Source: Allobosea sp. BH3
Lineage (GTDB): Bacteria; Pseudomonadota; Alphaproteobacteria; Rhizobiales; Beijerinckiaceae
Direction of reading: 5' to 3'
Assembly: GCF_025499465.1 (NCBI RefSeq)
Contig: NZ_JAIMCA010000001.1
Span: forward strand, 558,001 to 622,000
DNA length: 64,000 nt
A program made the position numbers and the translations under genes. Below the pieces are notes generated by a model, which saw only the letters and a list, made by a program, of their open reading frames with translations, had not been told where the DNA came from and ran no database searches. Within the stretch, counting starts at the first letter, position 1, and each line of letters begins with the position of its first letter. Positions 9,085 to 18,200 of this stretch are shown here, in pieces.

Positions 9085-10065
9085 TTGAACGATCTGAAAT
9101 GCCTGGAGACATTCGTGTGGGTGGCGCGGCTCGGCGGGTTCCGCGCTGCCGCCGCGCAGCTCCACACGACGCAGCCGTCGATCTCAGCCCGGATCGACCA
9201 GCTAGAGCAGCATTTCGGCGTCGTGTTATTCGGCCCGCCGCAGAAGCGCAGCACGCTGACCCGCGAAGGCACTGTCCTGCTCGAATACGCCGAGCGCATC
9301 CTCGCGACAATGACGGAGGCCCGGACCGTCGTCTCGCGGGCTGATGCCGTGCGCGGTGTGCTCAGACTCGGCGTGGCGGAGACGCTGGTGCACAGCCTGA
9401 TGCCGCGGCTGATCGAGGTCATCAACACGAGCTATCCCGAGCTCGTGGTGGATATGATCGTCGACACCACCAATGTCCTGACCGAGCATCTGCTGCGCGG
9501 GCAGATCGATGTCGGCATGCAGGTCGGCCCGATCGCCGATCCGCGCGCGGTCAACGAACGCCTTTGCCATCTGCCGCTCGGCTGGGTGGCGAGCCCGGAG
9601 CTGCCGCTCGGCGAGGAGCCGCTGACGCTGATGCGTCTCTCGGAATGGCCGATCATCAGTTTCTCCCATGGCAGCCCGCTTGCCGAAGAGATTAAGCGTG
9701 CACTCGGGGGCGAGGGGCGCGAACAGGTGCGCCTCTGGGGCAGCGCTTCGCTGACGATCATGATCCGCATGGCGCTCGACGGGATGGGAAGCTGCATCCT
9801 GCCGCTGGCTCTGGTGCGCGAGGATATCGCGCGCGGCCGGCTGCGCAGGCTCTCGGTCGAGGGGGTGACCCTGCCGCCCAACGGCTTCCAGATCTCGTAT
9901 CTGCGCAGGCCCAACAACTTCCTCGCGGCGCTGGTCGCGAGGCATGCCTGCCAGATCGGCAGAACGCTGGAAGATGAGGCGCGGTCTGATCAGAAATCCC
10001 GATCGGCGCGATCCAAAAACACAATTCGACAGGCGGCCGTCGATCGCCTTCAATTTCAGGCCTGA
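9085..10065 (+). CDS. LysR-family transcriptional regulator
   Basis: The 326-residue LTTR has the N-terminal helix-turn-helix FRAAAAQLHTTQPSISARIDQLEQHFGVVLF and a C-terminal two-lobed effector domain (GVLRLGVAETLVHSLMPRLIEVINTSYPELVVDM, and LWGSASLTIMIRMALDGMGSCILPLALV). The start is TTG at 9085, giving MNDLKCLETFVWVARLGGF, the usual LTTR N-terminus; GGAG lies 8-11 nt upstream. The C-terminus has an extra basic tail of about 30 residues. It lies directly upstream of, and on the same strand as, the TRAP/HyuAB genes and probably activates them. Confidence 0.88.
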   Translation: MNDLKCLETFVWVARLGGFRAAAAQLHTTQPSISARIDQLEQHFGVVLFGPPQKRSTLTREGTVLLEYAERILATMTEARTVVSRADAVRGVLRLGVAETLVHSLMPRLIEVINTSYPELVVDMIVDTTNVLTEHLLRGQIDVGMQVGPIADPRAVNERLCHLPLGWVASPELPLGEEPLTLMRLSEWPIISFSHGSPLAEEIKRALGGEGREQVRLWGSASLTIMIRMALDGMGSCILPLALVREDIARGRLRRLSVEGVTLPPNGFQISYLRRPNNFLAALVARHACQIGRTLEDEARSDQKSRSARSKNTIRQAAVDRLQFQA

Positions 10066-10071
10066 GAGCCG

Positions 10072-10087
10072 GCAGACAAAGGTCTGC
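10072..10087. terminator. short hairpin after LysR gene
   Basis: GCAGAC-AAAG-GTCTGC forms a perfect 6-bp stem with a 4-nt loop just after the LysR stop, followed by an A-rich ACGAAAAA. It could terminate or attenuate transcription before the TRAP operon. The lack of a U-tract keeps confidence low. Confidence 0.35.
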
Positions 10088-10214
10088 TGCACGAAAAATG
10101 GACCGGGAGTTTCTAAAGAGAACGATAGAAGCCGCCGATCACGGCGGACGTTGGGGGAAACAGCCGCAACGCGAGGGCCACCAAGGGGAACACGAACAAC
10201 CGAGGCTCAAAGCG

Positions 10215-11279
10215 ATGATCAAGAGCATTATGGCCGGCACAACGCTGCTCGCAGCGATGGCCGCATCCGGCATCGCGTCCGCGCAGGCGCCGATTCCGAA
10301 GCAGACGATTTCTGCGGTCACCCAGCCGGTGCCGACCAACCCCCAGTTTACGCTCGTCGACGTCCCCCTGCTGCGCGAGGGCCTTCCCAAAGGTTCGAAC
10401 GGGCAGATCACCGTCCAGCTCAGCTCGCATAGCGAGCGCAATCTCGGCGGCGCCGAGATCGTTCGCCTCGTCCGCTCCGGCCAGGTCGACATCGGCGCCG
10501 GCACGCTCTCCACGCTCTCTGGCGACGTGCCGCTGCTCGACGGCGTCGACCTCTCGGGCCTGAGCCCCGACATCGGCATGGCGAAGAAGATCGCCGAGGC
10601 GATGCTGCCGATCGTCAACAAGGATCTCGAGCGCTTCAACACCCGTCTCGTGGTGCTCTATCCCTTCCCGGCGCAGGTGCTTTTCTGCCGCCAGCCCTTC
10701 ACTACGCTTTCCGACCTCAAGGGCCGCAAGATCCGCACCTTCGGCAATTCGCTGGTCGATCTCGTGCAGACGATCGGCGCCCAGCCGGTCTCGATCGGCT
10801 TCCCCGAGGTTTACAGCGCGCTCGAGCGCGGCGTCGTCGACTGCGCCGTCACCGGTACGGGCTCGGGTGCGGCGGCCCGCTGGCCGGAAGTGTCGAGCCA
10901 TATCTCCGACCTGCCTCTCTCCTGGGCGGTAGCCGGCTACATGGTCAACCTGGCTTGGTGGAACAAGCTCGACGCCGGCACCAAGGCGCTGCTGGAGAAG
11001 ACCTTCGCGCAGATGACCGACGAGCTCTGGAAGCTCGGCGACGCCGCGACTCGCGATGGCATCGACTGCAACATCGGCAACAAGGATGCCTGCAAGATCC
11101 ATTCGCTGTCGGCCAAGCCGATGACTGAGGTCAAGGCGACGGACGCGGACAAGGCTCTCGTGCGCCAGATCATGCAGAGCACCGTCCTGCCCGGCTTCGT
11201 GAAGCGTTGCGGCGCGCGTTGCGGCGAGGTCTACAACCAGGTCATCGCGCCGATCGCCAAGGTGGAGTTCAAGCCTTGA
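10215..11279 (+). CDS. TRAP transporter substrate-binding protein DctP-type
   Basis: The 354-residue protein is the periplasmic receptor of a tripartite ATP-independent importer. It has a Sec signal (MIKSIMAGTTLLAAMAASGIASAQA), the DctP pattern LERFNTRLVVLYPFPAQVLFCRQPF...LKGRKIRTFGN (carboxylate-binding Arg region) and GFPEVYSALERGVVDCAVTG. Two close cysteine pairs near the C-terminus (CNIGNKDAC and CGARC) may form disulfides and are not typical of the family. ATG at 10215 is chosen for the signal peptide; the upstream frame is hydrophilic. dctQ and dctM follow with overlapping starts. Confidence 0.9.
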   Translation: MIKSIMAGTTLLAAMAASGIASAQAPIPKQTISAVTQPVPTNPQFTLVDVPLLREGLPKGSNGQITVQLSSHSERNLGGAEIVRLVRSGQVDIGAGTLSTLSGDVPLLDGVDLSGLSPDIGMAKKIAEAMLPIVNKDLERFNTRLVVLYPFPAQVLFCRQPFTTLSDLKGRKIRTFGNSLVDLVQTIGAQPVSIGFPEVYSALERGVVDCAVTGTGSGAAARWPEVSSHISDLPLSWAVAGYMVNLAWWNKLDAGTKALLEKTFAQMTDELWKLGDAATRDGIDCNIGNKDACKIHSLSAKPMTEVKATDADKALVRQIMQSTVLPGFVKRCGARCGEVYNQVIAPIAKVEFKP

Positions 11280-11914
11280 GCGCAGCAGCCGGAGCCTCGG
11301 CTCCGGCTGCACTGCGGTTCGCCCGGGCCTTGCGCAGGGCGATAGACCGTGCGGCAGCCGGAATGGCCTATGTCGCGGGCTGGAACTATGTGGCCTGCGC
11401 CCTCTTCATCACCGCCGATATCGTCGGCCGCTCGGTCTTCGGCGTCTCCAGCGCCGCGACCGTCGAGATCAGCGGCTACATGCTGGCCTGCGGCATCTCC
11501 TGGTCGCTGGCGCATACGCTGGCCGAGCGGGCGCATATCCGGGTCGACGTCCTGATCAACCGGATGCCGCTCAGGCCCCGCGCCCTGCTTCACCTCTTCG
11601 CCCTGCTGCTGCTCGGCCTCTTCGCCGCCTTCCTCGCCTGGGCGGGATGGCAACTGCTGGATGAGTCTCTGATGTTCGACGCGCACGATAACAGCGCCCT
11701 GCACATTCCGATGGCCCTGCCGCAGGGCATCTGGGCCTTCGGGCTCGGCGCCTTCCTGGTCATGATCGCAGCGCTGGTGCTGGAGGCCGCGCTCGGTCTG
11801 TTCTGCGGCCGCTACGACGAGATCGCCGCGCTGCTCGGTTCGCGCAGCATCGACGACGAGGCCGAGGAAGCGCTCGAAGCCGTCGCCATGGCCCGGCAGG
11901 AGACGCGCGCATGA
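11276..11914 (+). CDS. TRAP transporter small permease DctQ-type
   Basis: The small membrane subunit has about four hydrophobic helices (NYVACALFITADIVGRSVFG, EISGYMLACGISWSLAHTLA, LLHLFALLLLGLFAAFLAWAG, GIWAFGLGAFLVMIAALVLE) and the family ERAHIRVDVLINRMP loop. The start is uncertain. TTG at 11276 overlaps the dctP stop (TTGA) and gives 212 residues; frames upstream run inside dctP. The C-terminus is acidic (IDDEAEEALEAVAMARQ). Overlap with dctM at the 3' end points to translational coupling of all three TRAP subunits. Confidence 0.85.
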   Translation: MSAAAGASAPAALRFARALRRAIDRAAAGMAYVAGWNYVACALFITADIVGRSVFGVSSAATVEISGYMLACGISWSLAHTLAERAHIRVDVLINRMPLRPRALLHLFALLLLGLFAAFLAWAGWQLLDESLMFDAHDNSALHIPMALPQGIWAFGLGAFLVMIAALVLEAALGLFCGRYDEIAALLGSRSIDDEAEEALEAVAMARQETRA

Positions 11915-13269
11915 TTGCCGTCGTCTTCCTGCTCGCCCTGCTCGGCGTCGTCGTCTTCGCCGCCGGCGCACAGGCCCTACCGGTGGCCGAGATCCTGGCG
12001 CTGGTCGCGATCTTCACCGTGTTCTTCGGCGCCGGCGTCCATGTCGCCGCCGTGCTCGGCATCCTCGCGGCGCTGACCGGGCTGATGTTCTCCGACAGGC
12101 CGTTCTGGGCCTTCGCCGGCCAGACCTTCTGGGGCCCGTCCAGCAATTTCGTGCTGATCGCGGTGCCGCTCTTCCTGCTGATGGGCGAAATCCTGCTGAG
12201 GGCCGGCCTCTCCGAACGGCTCTACAAGGCGCTGAACGTCTGGCTGAACCGCCTGCCGGGCGGCCTGCTGCACACCAACATCGCCGCCTGCGCCCTGTTC
12301 TCGGCGATCTCCGGCTCATCGGTCGCCACCGCGGCGACCATGGGTTCGGTGGCGCTGCCTTATTTCGAGGGGACGAAGTACAACCAGCGCATGGTGCTGG
12401 GCTCGCTCGCCGCCGGCGGCGCGATGGGCAACCTGATCCCGCCCGGCATCACCTTCATCGTCTACGGCCTCATCACCGAGACCTCGGTCGGTGCGCTTTA
12501 CATCGCGGCGATCATCCCCAGCGTGATCGTCACGGCCTTCTTCATCGCGATCATCGTGATGCATGGCCTGCGCAACCCGATGGAGAAGCCTGCACCGCTG
12601 CCCCTCATGGTCAAGATCAAGGCGCTGCGGGATTTGGTGCCGACGCTGATCCTGATCGTGCTCGTCCTTGGCTCGATCTATGCCGGCTATGCGACGCCGA
12701 CCGAAGCTGCGGCGCTGGGCGTGGTCGGGGCTGCCTTCTTCGCGCTGATCGAGCGCCGGCTCTCCTTCGCCATGCTGCACGCCTCGGCGCTGACGACGGC
12801 GCGCAACACGGCACTGCTCGGCCTGATCATCATGGGCGCCTATCTGCTCAACTACGTGCTGACGCTGATCAACGTGCCGCAGGCCGTCGCCGAGATGATC
12901 TCGCATCTGCCGGTGCCGCCCTGGGCGATCATGCTCGCGATCATCGGCATGTATTTCGCCCTCGGCACCTTCATGGAGGGCTTCTCCATGATCATCACCA
13001 CGGTGCCGGTGGTGTTCCCGATCGTCACCGGCCTCGGCTACGACGCGATCTGGTTCGGCGTGATCGTGACCATGCTGGTCGAGATCGCGCAGATCAGCCC
13101 GCCCGACGGCACGGTGATGTACGTCCTGCAGGGCATGCGCCCGAAGGGCGGGCCGATCACCGACGTCTTCGCCGGCGTGATGCCCTTCCTCCTCGCCTAT
13201 CTCCTGGCCGTCGGCGTGCTGCTGCTCTGGCCCCAGCTCGTGCTCTGGCTGCCCGCGCTGATGCGCTGA
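11911..13269 (+). CDS. TRAP transporter large permease DctM-type
   Basis: The 452-residue integral membrane protein moves the substrate with a sodium or proton gradient. It has many hydrophobic helices and the DctM landmarks ISGSSVATAATMGSVALPYFEG, SLAAGGAMGNLIPPGITFIVYGLITETSVGALY and ISPPDGTVMYVLQG. ATG at 11911 overlaps the dctQ stop as ATGA. The hyuA gene starts 32 bp downstream, so transporter and enzyme are likely one operon. Confidence 0.93.
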   Translation: MIAVVFLLALLGVVVFAAGAQALPVAEILALVAIFTVFFGAGVHVAAVLGILAALTGLMFSDRPFWAFAGQTFWGPSSNFVLIAVPLFLLMGEILLRAGLSERLYKALNVWLNRLPGGLLHTNIAACALFSAISGSSVATAATMGSVALPYFEGTKYNQRMVLGSLAAGGAMGNLIPPGITFIVYGLITETSVGALYIAAIIPSVIVTAFFIAIIVMHGLRNPMEKPAPLPLMVKIKALRDLVPTLILIVLVLGSIYAGYATPTEAAALGVVGAAFFALIERRLSFAMLHASALTTARNTALLGLIIMGAYLLNYVLTLINVPQAVAEMISHLPVPPWAIMLAIIGMYFALGTFMEGFSMIITTVPVVFPIVTGLGYDAIWFGVIVTMLVEIAQISPPDGTVMYVLQGMRPKGGPITDVFAGVMPFLLAYLLAVGVLLLWPQLVLWLPALMR

Positions 13270-13301
13270 GCAGCCGGTCCTTCCCAACCTCATCCCTGAT
13301 C

Positions 13302-15368
13302 ATGACCGGAGTTCCCGTGACTTCCGCCCCCTTCATCCGTATCGGCATCGATATCGGCGGCACCTTCACCGACCTGCAGATCCTCAACGAGGTCACCGGC
13401 GCGCTATCGAGCCTCAAGACGCCGACGACGCCGGAAGACCCCTCTATCGGCCTCCTTACCGGGCTCAAGGAAGCCGGCGAGCGCTATGGCTTCTCGCTGG
13501 CCGACATTCGCCTGCTGCTGCACGGCACCACCATCGCGACCAACGCCGTGCTGGAGCGCAAGCTCGCCCGCGGTGTGCTGCTGACGACTGCCGGCTTCGA
13601 GGACGTGCTGGAGATCGGCCGGCATAACCGGCGCGACATCTACAGCGCCCGCCAGAAGCGCCAGGAGCCGCTGATCGGGCGCGACCGACGCTTCGGCGTC
13701 CCCGAGCGCATTAAGGGCGACGGCAGCATCGAGACGCCGCTCGACACCGCCCTGCTCGAACCATTGGCGGAAAAGATCGCGGCGGCCGAGCCGGGCGCCA
13801 TCGCGGTCGTGCTGCTGAACGCCTATCGCAACGATGTCCATGAGAAGGCGCTCGCCGACTGGCTGGCACAGCGCTTCCCTGCGATCCCGGTCTCGCTCTC
13901 CTCGGATATCAGCCCCGAGATCCGCGAATTCGAGCGCAGCTCGACGACGGTGCTCAACGCGGTGCTTCTGCCGGTGGTCGGCACCTATCTCGACAGGCTG
14001 AAGACGAGGCTGGCCGAGGCCGGCGTCGCGGCCCGCCTGCTGCTCGTGCAGTCCAATGGCGGCGTCTGCAGCGCCGATGTCGCGAAGCGCCAGCCGGCGC
14101 GCCTCCTGCTCTCCGGCCCGTCCGGCGGCGCGCTCGCGACGCTGCGCATGGCAGAGGCGCTGGAGCGCCCGAACCTGCTCGGCGTCGACATGGGCGGTAC
14201 CAGCTTCGACGTCTGCGTGGTGCGCGAGGGCGCGGTCACACAGATGACCCAGGGCGAGATCGACGAATTGCCCGTCCGCCTGCCGATGATCGAGATCAGG
14301 ACCATCGGCTCGGGCGGCGGTTCGATCGCCTCGATCGACGAGGCCGGACGGCTACGCGTCGGCCCGCGCAGTGCCGGCGCGCGGCCGGGTCCGGTCAGCT
14401 ACGGACGCGGCGGCACGGAGCCGACCGTCACCGACGCCAACCTCGTCATGGGCCGGCTCGACCCCCGCTACTTCCTCGGCGGCGCGATGAAGCTCGACCT
14501 GGACGGATCGCGCGCCGCCATCACGGCTAAGGTCGGCAAGCCGCTCGGCCTCTCGATGGAGGAGGCAGTCGACGGCATGATGACCGTCACCAACACCAGC
14601 CTTGCCGCCGCCGCGCGCCTCAGCCTGTTCGAGAAGGGGCTCGATCCACGTGACTTCAGCCTCGTCTCCTTCGGTGGCGCCGGCGGCCTGCACGCGATCC
14701 CCGTCGCGGAGGAGCTCGGCGTTTCGGAGGTGATCTTCCCCGCCGATGCCTCGACCTTCTCCGCCTATGGCATCCTGCATTCCGATATCGTCCACGATCT
14801 CGCCCGCAGCCGGGTGATGCCGGCGACAGACGCCAGCCTGCCGCATGTGGCGACCATGCTCTCGGAGCTCAGGGCCCAGGGCAAAGCCCTGCTCGACGAG
14901 GACGGCGTGCCGGCAGAGAAGCGGCGCTATCTGATATCGGCCGACCTGCGCTATCGCGGCCAGGCTTCCGAACTCGTCGTGCCCTGGACCGAAGCGGAAG
15001 CTACCTCGGAAGCGCTCGCCCGCGTCATTGCCGATTTCCACAAGGGCCACGCCCAGCGCTTCTCCTATTCGGACACGAAGGCGGCAGTGGAGCTCGTGGC
15101 GCTGCGGCTCGCTGCGGTCGGCGTGCTATCGACCGGCACGGCAATCGCCACCGCGGTGGTCGCCAGCGGCAAGCCGGAGCCGATGGAGGCCCGGCCGGTA
15201 TTGCTCGACGGCGCCTTCAGCGACGTGCCCGTCTACCGGCGTCCGGCGCTGGCCGGCGAGATCGCCGGGCCGGCACTGGTCGAGGAGGAATACACCACGA
15301 TCCTGCTGACGGCCGGCTGGGTCTGTGCGCCCGGCTCGATGGGCGCGCTGATCGCCCGCAAGATCTGA
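13302..15368 (+). CDS. hyuA: hydantoinase/oxoprolinase subunit A
   Basis: The 688-residue protein is of the HyuA/N-methylhydantoinase A family, which uses ATP to open cyclic amides such as hydantoins or 5-oxoproline. It begins with the ASKHA phosphate loop IRIGIDIGGTFTDLQILNE. It also shows HGTTIATNAVLERKLARGVLLTTAGFEDVLEIGR, LLSGPSGGALATLRMAEAL, GVDMGGTSFDVCVV and RTIGSGGGSIASIDEAGRLRVGPRSAG. Its partner HyuB starts 12 bp later, so a heteromeric enzyme is expected. The TRAP transporter genes immediately upstream suggest it acts on an imported cyclic amide; which one cannot be told from sequence. Confidence 0.92.
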   Translation: MTGVPVTSAPFIRIGIDIGGTFTDLQILNEVTGALSSLKTPTTPEDPSIGLLTGLKEAGERYGFSLADIRLLLHGTTIATNAVLERKLARGVLLTTAGFEDVLEIGRHNRRDIYSARQKRQEPLIGRDRRFGVPERIKGDGSIETPLDTALLEPLAEKIAAAEPGAIAVVLLNAYRNDVHEKALADWLAQRFPAIPVSLSSDISPEIREFERSSTTVLNAVLLPVVGTYLDRLKTRLAEAGVAARLLLVQSNGGVCSADVAKRQPARLLLSGPSGGALATLRMAEALERPNLLGVDMGGTSFDVCVVREGAVTQMTQGEIDELPVRLPMIEIRTIGSGGGSIASIDEAGRLRVGPRSAGARPGPVSYGRGGTEPTVTDANLVMGRLDPRYFLGGAMKLDLDGSRAAITAKVGKPLGLSMEEAVDGMMTVTNTSLAAAARLSLFEKGLDPRDFSLVSFGGAGGLHAIPVAEELGVSEVIFPADASTFSAYGILHSDIVHDLARSRVMPATDASLPHVATMLSELRAQGKALLDEDGVPAEKRRYLISADLRYRGQASELVVPWTEAEATSEALARVIADFHKGHAQRFSYSDTKAAVELVALRLAAVGVLSTGTAIATAVVASGKPEPMEARPVLLDGAFSDVPVYRRPALAGEIAGPALVEEEYTTILLTAGWVCAPGSMGALIARKI

Positions 15369-15380
15369 GCGAGACGAACC

Positions 15381-17039
15381 ATGACCGCCATGACCAGAAC
15401 CGCCGCTGCGAAGCCCGAGCTTGGCCCCGTCACCCTCGAAGTGCTGCGCAACGCCTTCACCGCCACCGCCAACGAGATGGACGTCACCGTCTGGCGCACC
15501 AGCCGCTCGACCATCGTGCGCGAGATGCTCGACTATTCGACCGCGGTGTTCGATCGCGACGGCTACAATGTCGCGCAATCGGCCCGCATCCCCGGCCATC
15601 TCAACTCGATGAGCGCGGGCCTGCGTACCATCGTCGCGGAGTTCCTGCCGCTCGATCAGTGGCAGGAGGGCGACGTCGTCATCACCAACGACCCCTATTG
15701 CGGCGGCCAGCATATCCCCGACATTCTGGCCTACCGGCCGGTCTTCGCCGAGGGCAAGCGCATCGCCATCGTCGGAACGCTCTGCCACCATCTCGACATG
15801 GGCGGCATGGCGGCCGGTTCCTACGCCGCCAGCGCCACCGAGATCTTCCAGGAAGGCCTGCGTATCCCGCCGCTGAAGCTCCTGCGCGGCGGCGTCATGA
15901 ACGACGACGTGCTCGCCATGATGCTGCAGAACGTGCGCCGGCCCGACATGCTGATGGGCGATCTGCAAGCGCAGCTCGCCTCGCTCGCCGTCGGCCACGG
16001 CACGATGCTGCGCCTCGCGACACGCTTCGGTGCCGACACGATCATCGAGGCCTGCACGCGGCTGCTCGACGGCTCGGAGCGCGCCATGCGGGCGATGATT
16101 GGGCGCATCCCCGACGGGCGCTACAGCTTCGAAGACTTCCTCGACGACGATGGCATCCTGCCCGATCCTATCCGCATCCATGCCGAGATCGAGGTGAAGG
16201 GCGAGGAAATGGTCGTGGACCTCTCCGGCTGCGGCAAGCAGGCGACAGGGCCGATCAACGCGACCGTCGCCTCCTCCGGCTCGGCCGTCTACTACGCTGT
16301 GATGGCAATCGCCGACAAGGAGATCCCCGCCAATGCCGGCTGCTACCGGCCGGTTTCGCTGATCGTGCCGGAAGGGCTGATCGTCAATCCGCGGCATCCC
16401 GCCCCGGTCGCCAACCGCGTCGCAGTCGGCCACCGGCTGGCGACGACGATGTTCGGCGCGCTGCATCAGGCCGTACCCGGCCGCGTTCCGGCGGCCTATT
16501 ACGGCGTCTCCTATGTCTGCTCCTTCCAGACCATCGGCGAGCAGGGTGAGCGCGGCGTGCTGGTCGAGATCGAGATCGGTGGCACCGGCGCCTATGACGA
16601 TCAGGACGGGCTCAACGCCTTCTCCTACGGCATGCACAACAATGCCTCGATCCCGATCGAGATGATCGAGGCCGACGTGCCGCTGACCGTCACCGCTTAC
16701 GGGCTGATCGACGGCTCGGGCGGCGCCGGCCGTCACCGCGGCGGACTCGGCCTCTTCCGCGAATGGCGCGTCGACAGCGCGGCCGCAGTGTTCACTGCCA
16801 ATCTCGAGCGCTTCAAGTTCAAGCCGTATGGGCTGGAAGGCGGAGAACCGGGCCGCGAGGGCCATCTCTACCTCATCCGCAACGGCGAGCGGCAGGCGCT
16901 CGGCTCCAAGATCAACAACCTGCCGCTGTTGAAGGGCGACATCATCCGGCTCGAAACCTCGGGCGGTGGCGGCTACGGCCCGGCGGCGGAGCGGCTGCCG
17001 GCGGCCATTGGGAAAGACCGCCTCTGCCGCTATGCCTGA
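15381..17039 (+). CDS. hyuB: hydantoinase/oxoprolinase subunit B
   Basis: The 552-residue HyuB-family subunit has the typical start LGPVTLEVLRNAFTATANEMDVTVWRTS, the EGDVVITNDPYCGGQHIPDI block, ATGPINATVASSGSAVYYAVMA, and the C-terminal GLIDGSGGAGRHRGGLGLFREW and LETSGGGGYGPAAER motifs. ATG at 15381 follows GAGACGAACC. It ends the TRAP-hyuAB unit. Together with HyuA it should form the ATP-dependent ring-opening enzyme. Confidence 0.92.
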   Translation: MTAMTRTAAAKPELGPVTLEVLRNAFTATANEMDVTVWRTSRSTIVREMLDYSTAVFDRDGYNVAQSARIPGHLNSMSAGLRTIVAEFLPLDQWQEGDVVITNDPYCGGQHIPDILAYRPVFAEGKRIAIVGTLCHHLDMGGMAAGSYAASATEIFQEGLRIPPLKLLRGGVMNDDVLAMMLQNVRRPDMLMGDLQAQLASLAVGHGTMLRLATRFGADTIIEACTRLLDGSERAMRAMIGRIPDGRYSFEDFLDDDGILPDPIRIHAEIEVKGEEMVVDLSGCGKQATGPINATVASSGSAVYYAVMAIADKEIPANAGCYRPVSLIVPEGLIVNPRHPAPVANRVAVGHRLATTMFGALHQAVPGRVPAAYYGVSYVCSFQTIGEQGERGVLVEIEIGGTGAYDDQDGLNAFSYGMHNNASIPIEMIEADVPLTVTAYGLIDGSGGAGRHRGGLGLFREWRVDSAAAVFTANLERFKFKPYGLEGGEPGREGHLYLIRNGERQALGSKINNLPLLKGDIIRLETSGGGGYGPAAERLPAAIGKDRLCRYA

Positions 17040-17114
17040 TTGGCCTCGGAAGGCGTTCCCGACAAACGCGGCGGAAGCTGAGGCTCCGGCGTTCCGATGC
17101 TCGGTGCTCGCGCC

Positions 17115-17780
17115 TCAGCCTGCTTCGAGGTCTGTCCAGTAGCCGGCGCGATACCGGATCGGCAGGAAGTGTTCATGCAGATCGCGCAAAGTCGCGTCCG
17201 GATCCAAGGTGGCGAAGAGTTCCGGATGCAGCCAGCGGGCGATCCGCTGGAGCGCGACGAACTGGTATGGGCTGTTGTAGAACTGGTGCCAGATCGCGTG
17301 CACGCGCCGCTCGGCCACGGCCTTGCCATGGACGAAGGCCGGGCGTTGGGTGAGCGCGGCCAGCTTGCGCCGGGCCTCCGGCAAGTCGGCTCCCGGGCCG
17401 AGGCCGACCCATCCCCCGCCCGGCGCGAGAGCGTTCCAGTTGCCGCCGGTGACGATGACCACGTCTGGGTCGCGGGCGATGATCGTTTCGGAGTTGATCG
17501 TGCCGAACGTGCCGGGCAACAGGTCGGAGCCAAGATTGCGGCCGCCCGCCATCTCGACCATCAGGCCGAAATTCTCCCTTCCGAAGCTCATGCAGCAGCC
17601 ATCAGAGTATCCCGGAATGCGATCCAGCATCACGAGGGGACGCTTCAGGTCTGGCATCGCCGCAATTGGCGTCGTCACGCGCGCGATCTGATCATTGCGG
17701 AAGGCGATGAACCGTTCAGCAACATCCTCACGCCCAAACAATTGCCCCAACATGCGAAGTGAAGGCTCGGTGTTGGCTCC
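17115..17780 (-). pseudogene. 5'-truncated metal-chelate ABC binding protein (FepB/BtuF-like)
   Basis: The frame codes for the C-terminal two-thirds of a periplasmic iron-siderophore/cobalamin-type binding protein: RPLVMLDRIPGYSDGCCMSFGRENFGLMVEMAGGRNLG, then INSETIIARDPDVVIVTGGNWN and AVAERRVHAIWHQFYNSPYQFVALQRIARWLHPE. About 215 residues remain, against some 330-380 in intact family members, and the signal peptide is gone. The frame stays open upstream of the first ATG (17753): family-like residues (TEPSLRMLGQLFGRED) run to about 17770 and then change to unrelated sequence at the edge of the dispersed repeat. No permease or ATPase gene accompanies it. It is best read as a remnant cut by recombination or insertion. 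Confidence 0.8.
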
Positions 17781-17784
17781 TAAG

Positions 17785-18074
17785 CCTCCGACGCTAGCGG
17801 AGTTTCGCGATCCCGATACCGTCGAGTTTGGCGCGGTCCTTGATTGATTCTTCGCTACGAGTCATCGCTTTCGCAATCGCCTTCAAGGCCATGCCCTTTC
17901 CAGCAAGCAATTTCAGCTTCTGGAGCTCCTCAGAGGTCCAGGGTTGGCGGTGCCGTTCAAATCGCTCGGTCACAATCCGCTCCTGCTTTGCGCTCAGACT
18001 TGAGGAGCGATCTATAGCAGCAATAGCGATGAAATTGACCGACATGTGCCGAGGTCAACCACCGGGTCGCGCCA
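17785..18074. repeat. dispersed repeat, copy 1 (290 bp)
   Basis: This segment matches 54580-54770 in the same orientation along its whole length. It runs from CCTCCnnnnnTAGCGGAGTTT to GGTCAACCACCGGGTCGCGCCA. Copy 2 lacks a net 99 bp (about 17917-18015 here). Copy 1 contains a complete small HTH gene on the minus strand. Its left edge coincides with the point where the binding-protein fragment loses its 5' part. No terminal inverted repeats or target duplications were recognised. Confidence 0.85.
17794..18045 (-). CDS. small SANT/Myb-like HTH protein, hypothetical
   Basis: The 83-residue frame encodes a hydrophobic N-terminus (MSVNFIAIAAIDRSSS), a basic linker, and a C-terminal three-helix unit WTSEELQKLKLLAGKGMALKAIAKAMTRSEESIKDRAKLDGI. 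Similar small WT-x-E...LL..G....IA..L.RS...I..R A...GI proteins are common in Hyphomicrobiales and are thought to bind DNA; no function is established. An in-frame stop lies 4 codons upstream of the ATG, so the start cannot be earlier. No strong ribosome site is visible. The gene fills most of the dispersed repeat. It may be the cargo or the mobility-associated gene of that repeat. Confidence 0.55.
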   Translation of the reverse strand: MSVNFIAIAAIDRSSSLSAKQERIVTERFERHRQPWTSEELQKLKLLAGKGMALKAIAKAMTRSEESIKDRAKLDGIGIAKLR

Positions 18075-18200
18075 AAGCCGACCTCAGCTAGCGAGCTTGA
18101 AGCGGACATTCACACACTGCGGTCCTTTCGACCCATTGCGGCTTTGCCCACGCGAAGGCTAACTGGTCGTGCGCAATATTGCGGTGCGATGGAAAGAGCC

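Noticed and set aside
15126-16865. 579-codon open frame antisense to hyuA/hyuB
   Set aside because: A GC-rich shadow of conserved HyuB; no start signal.
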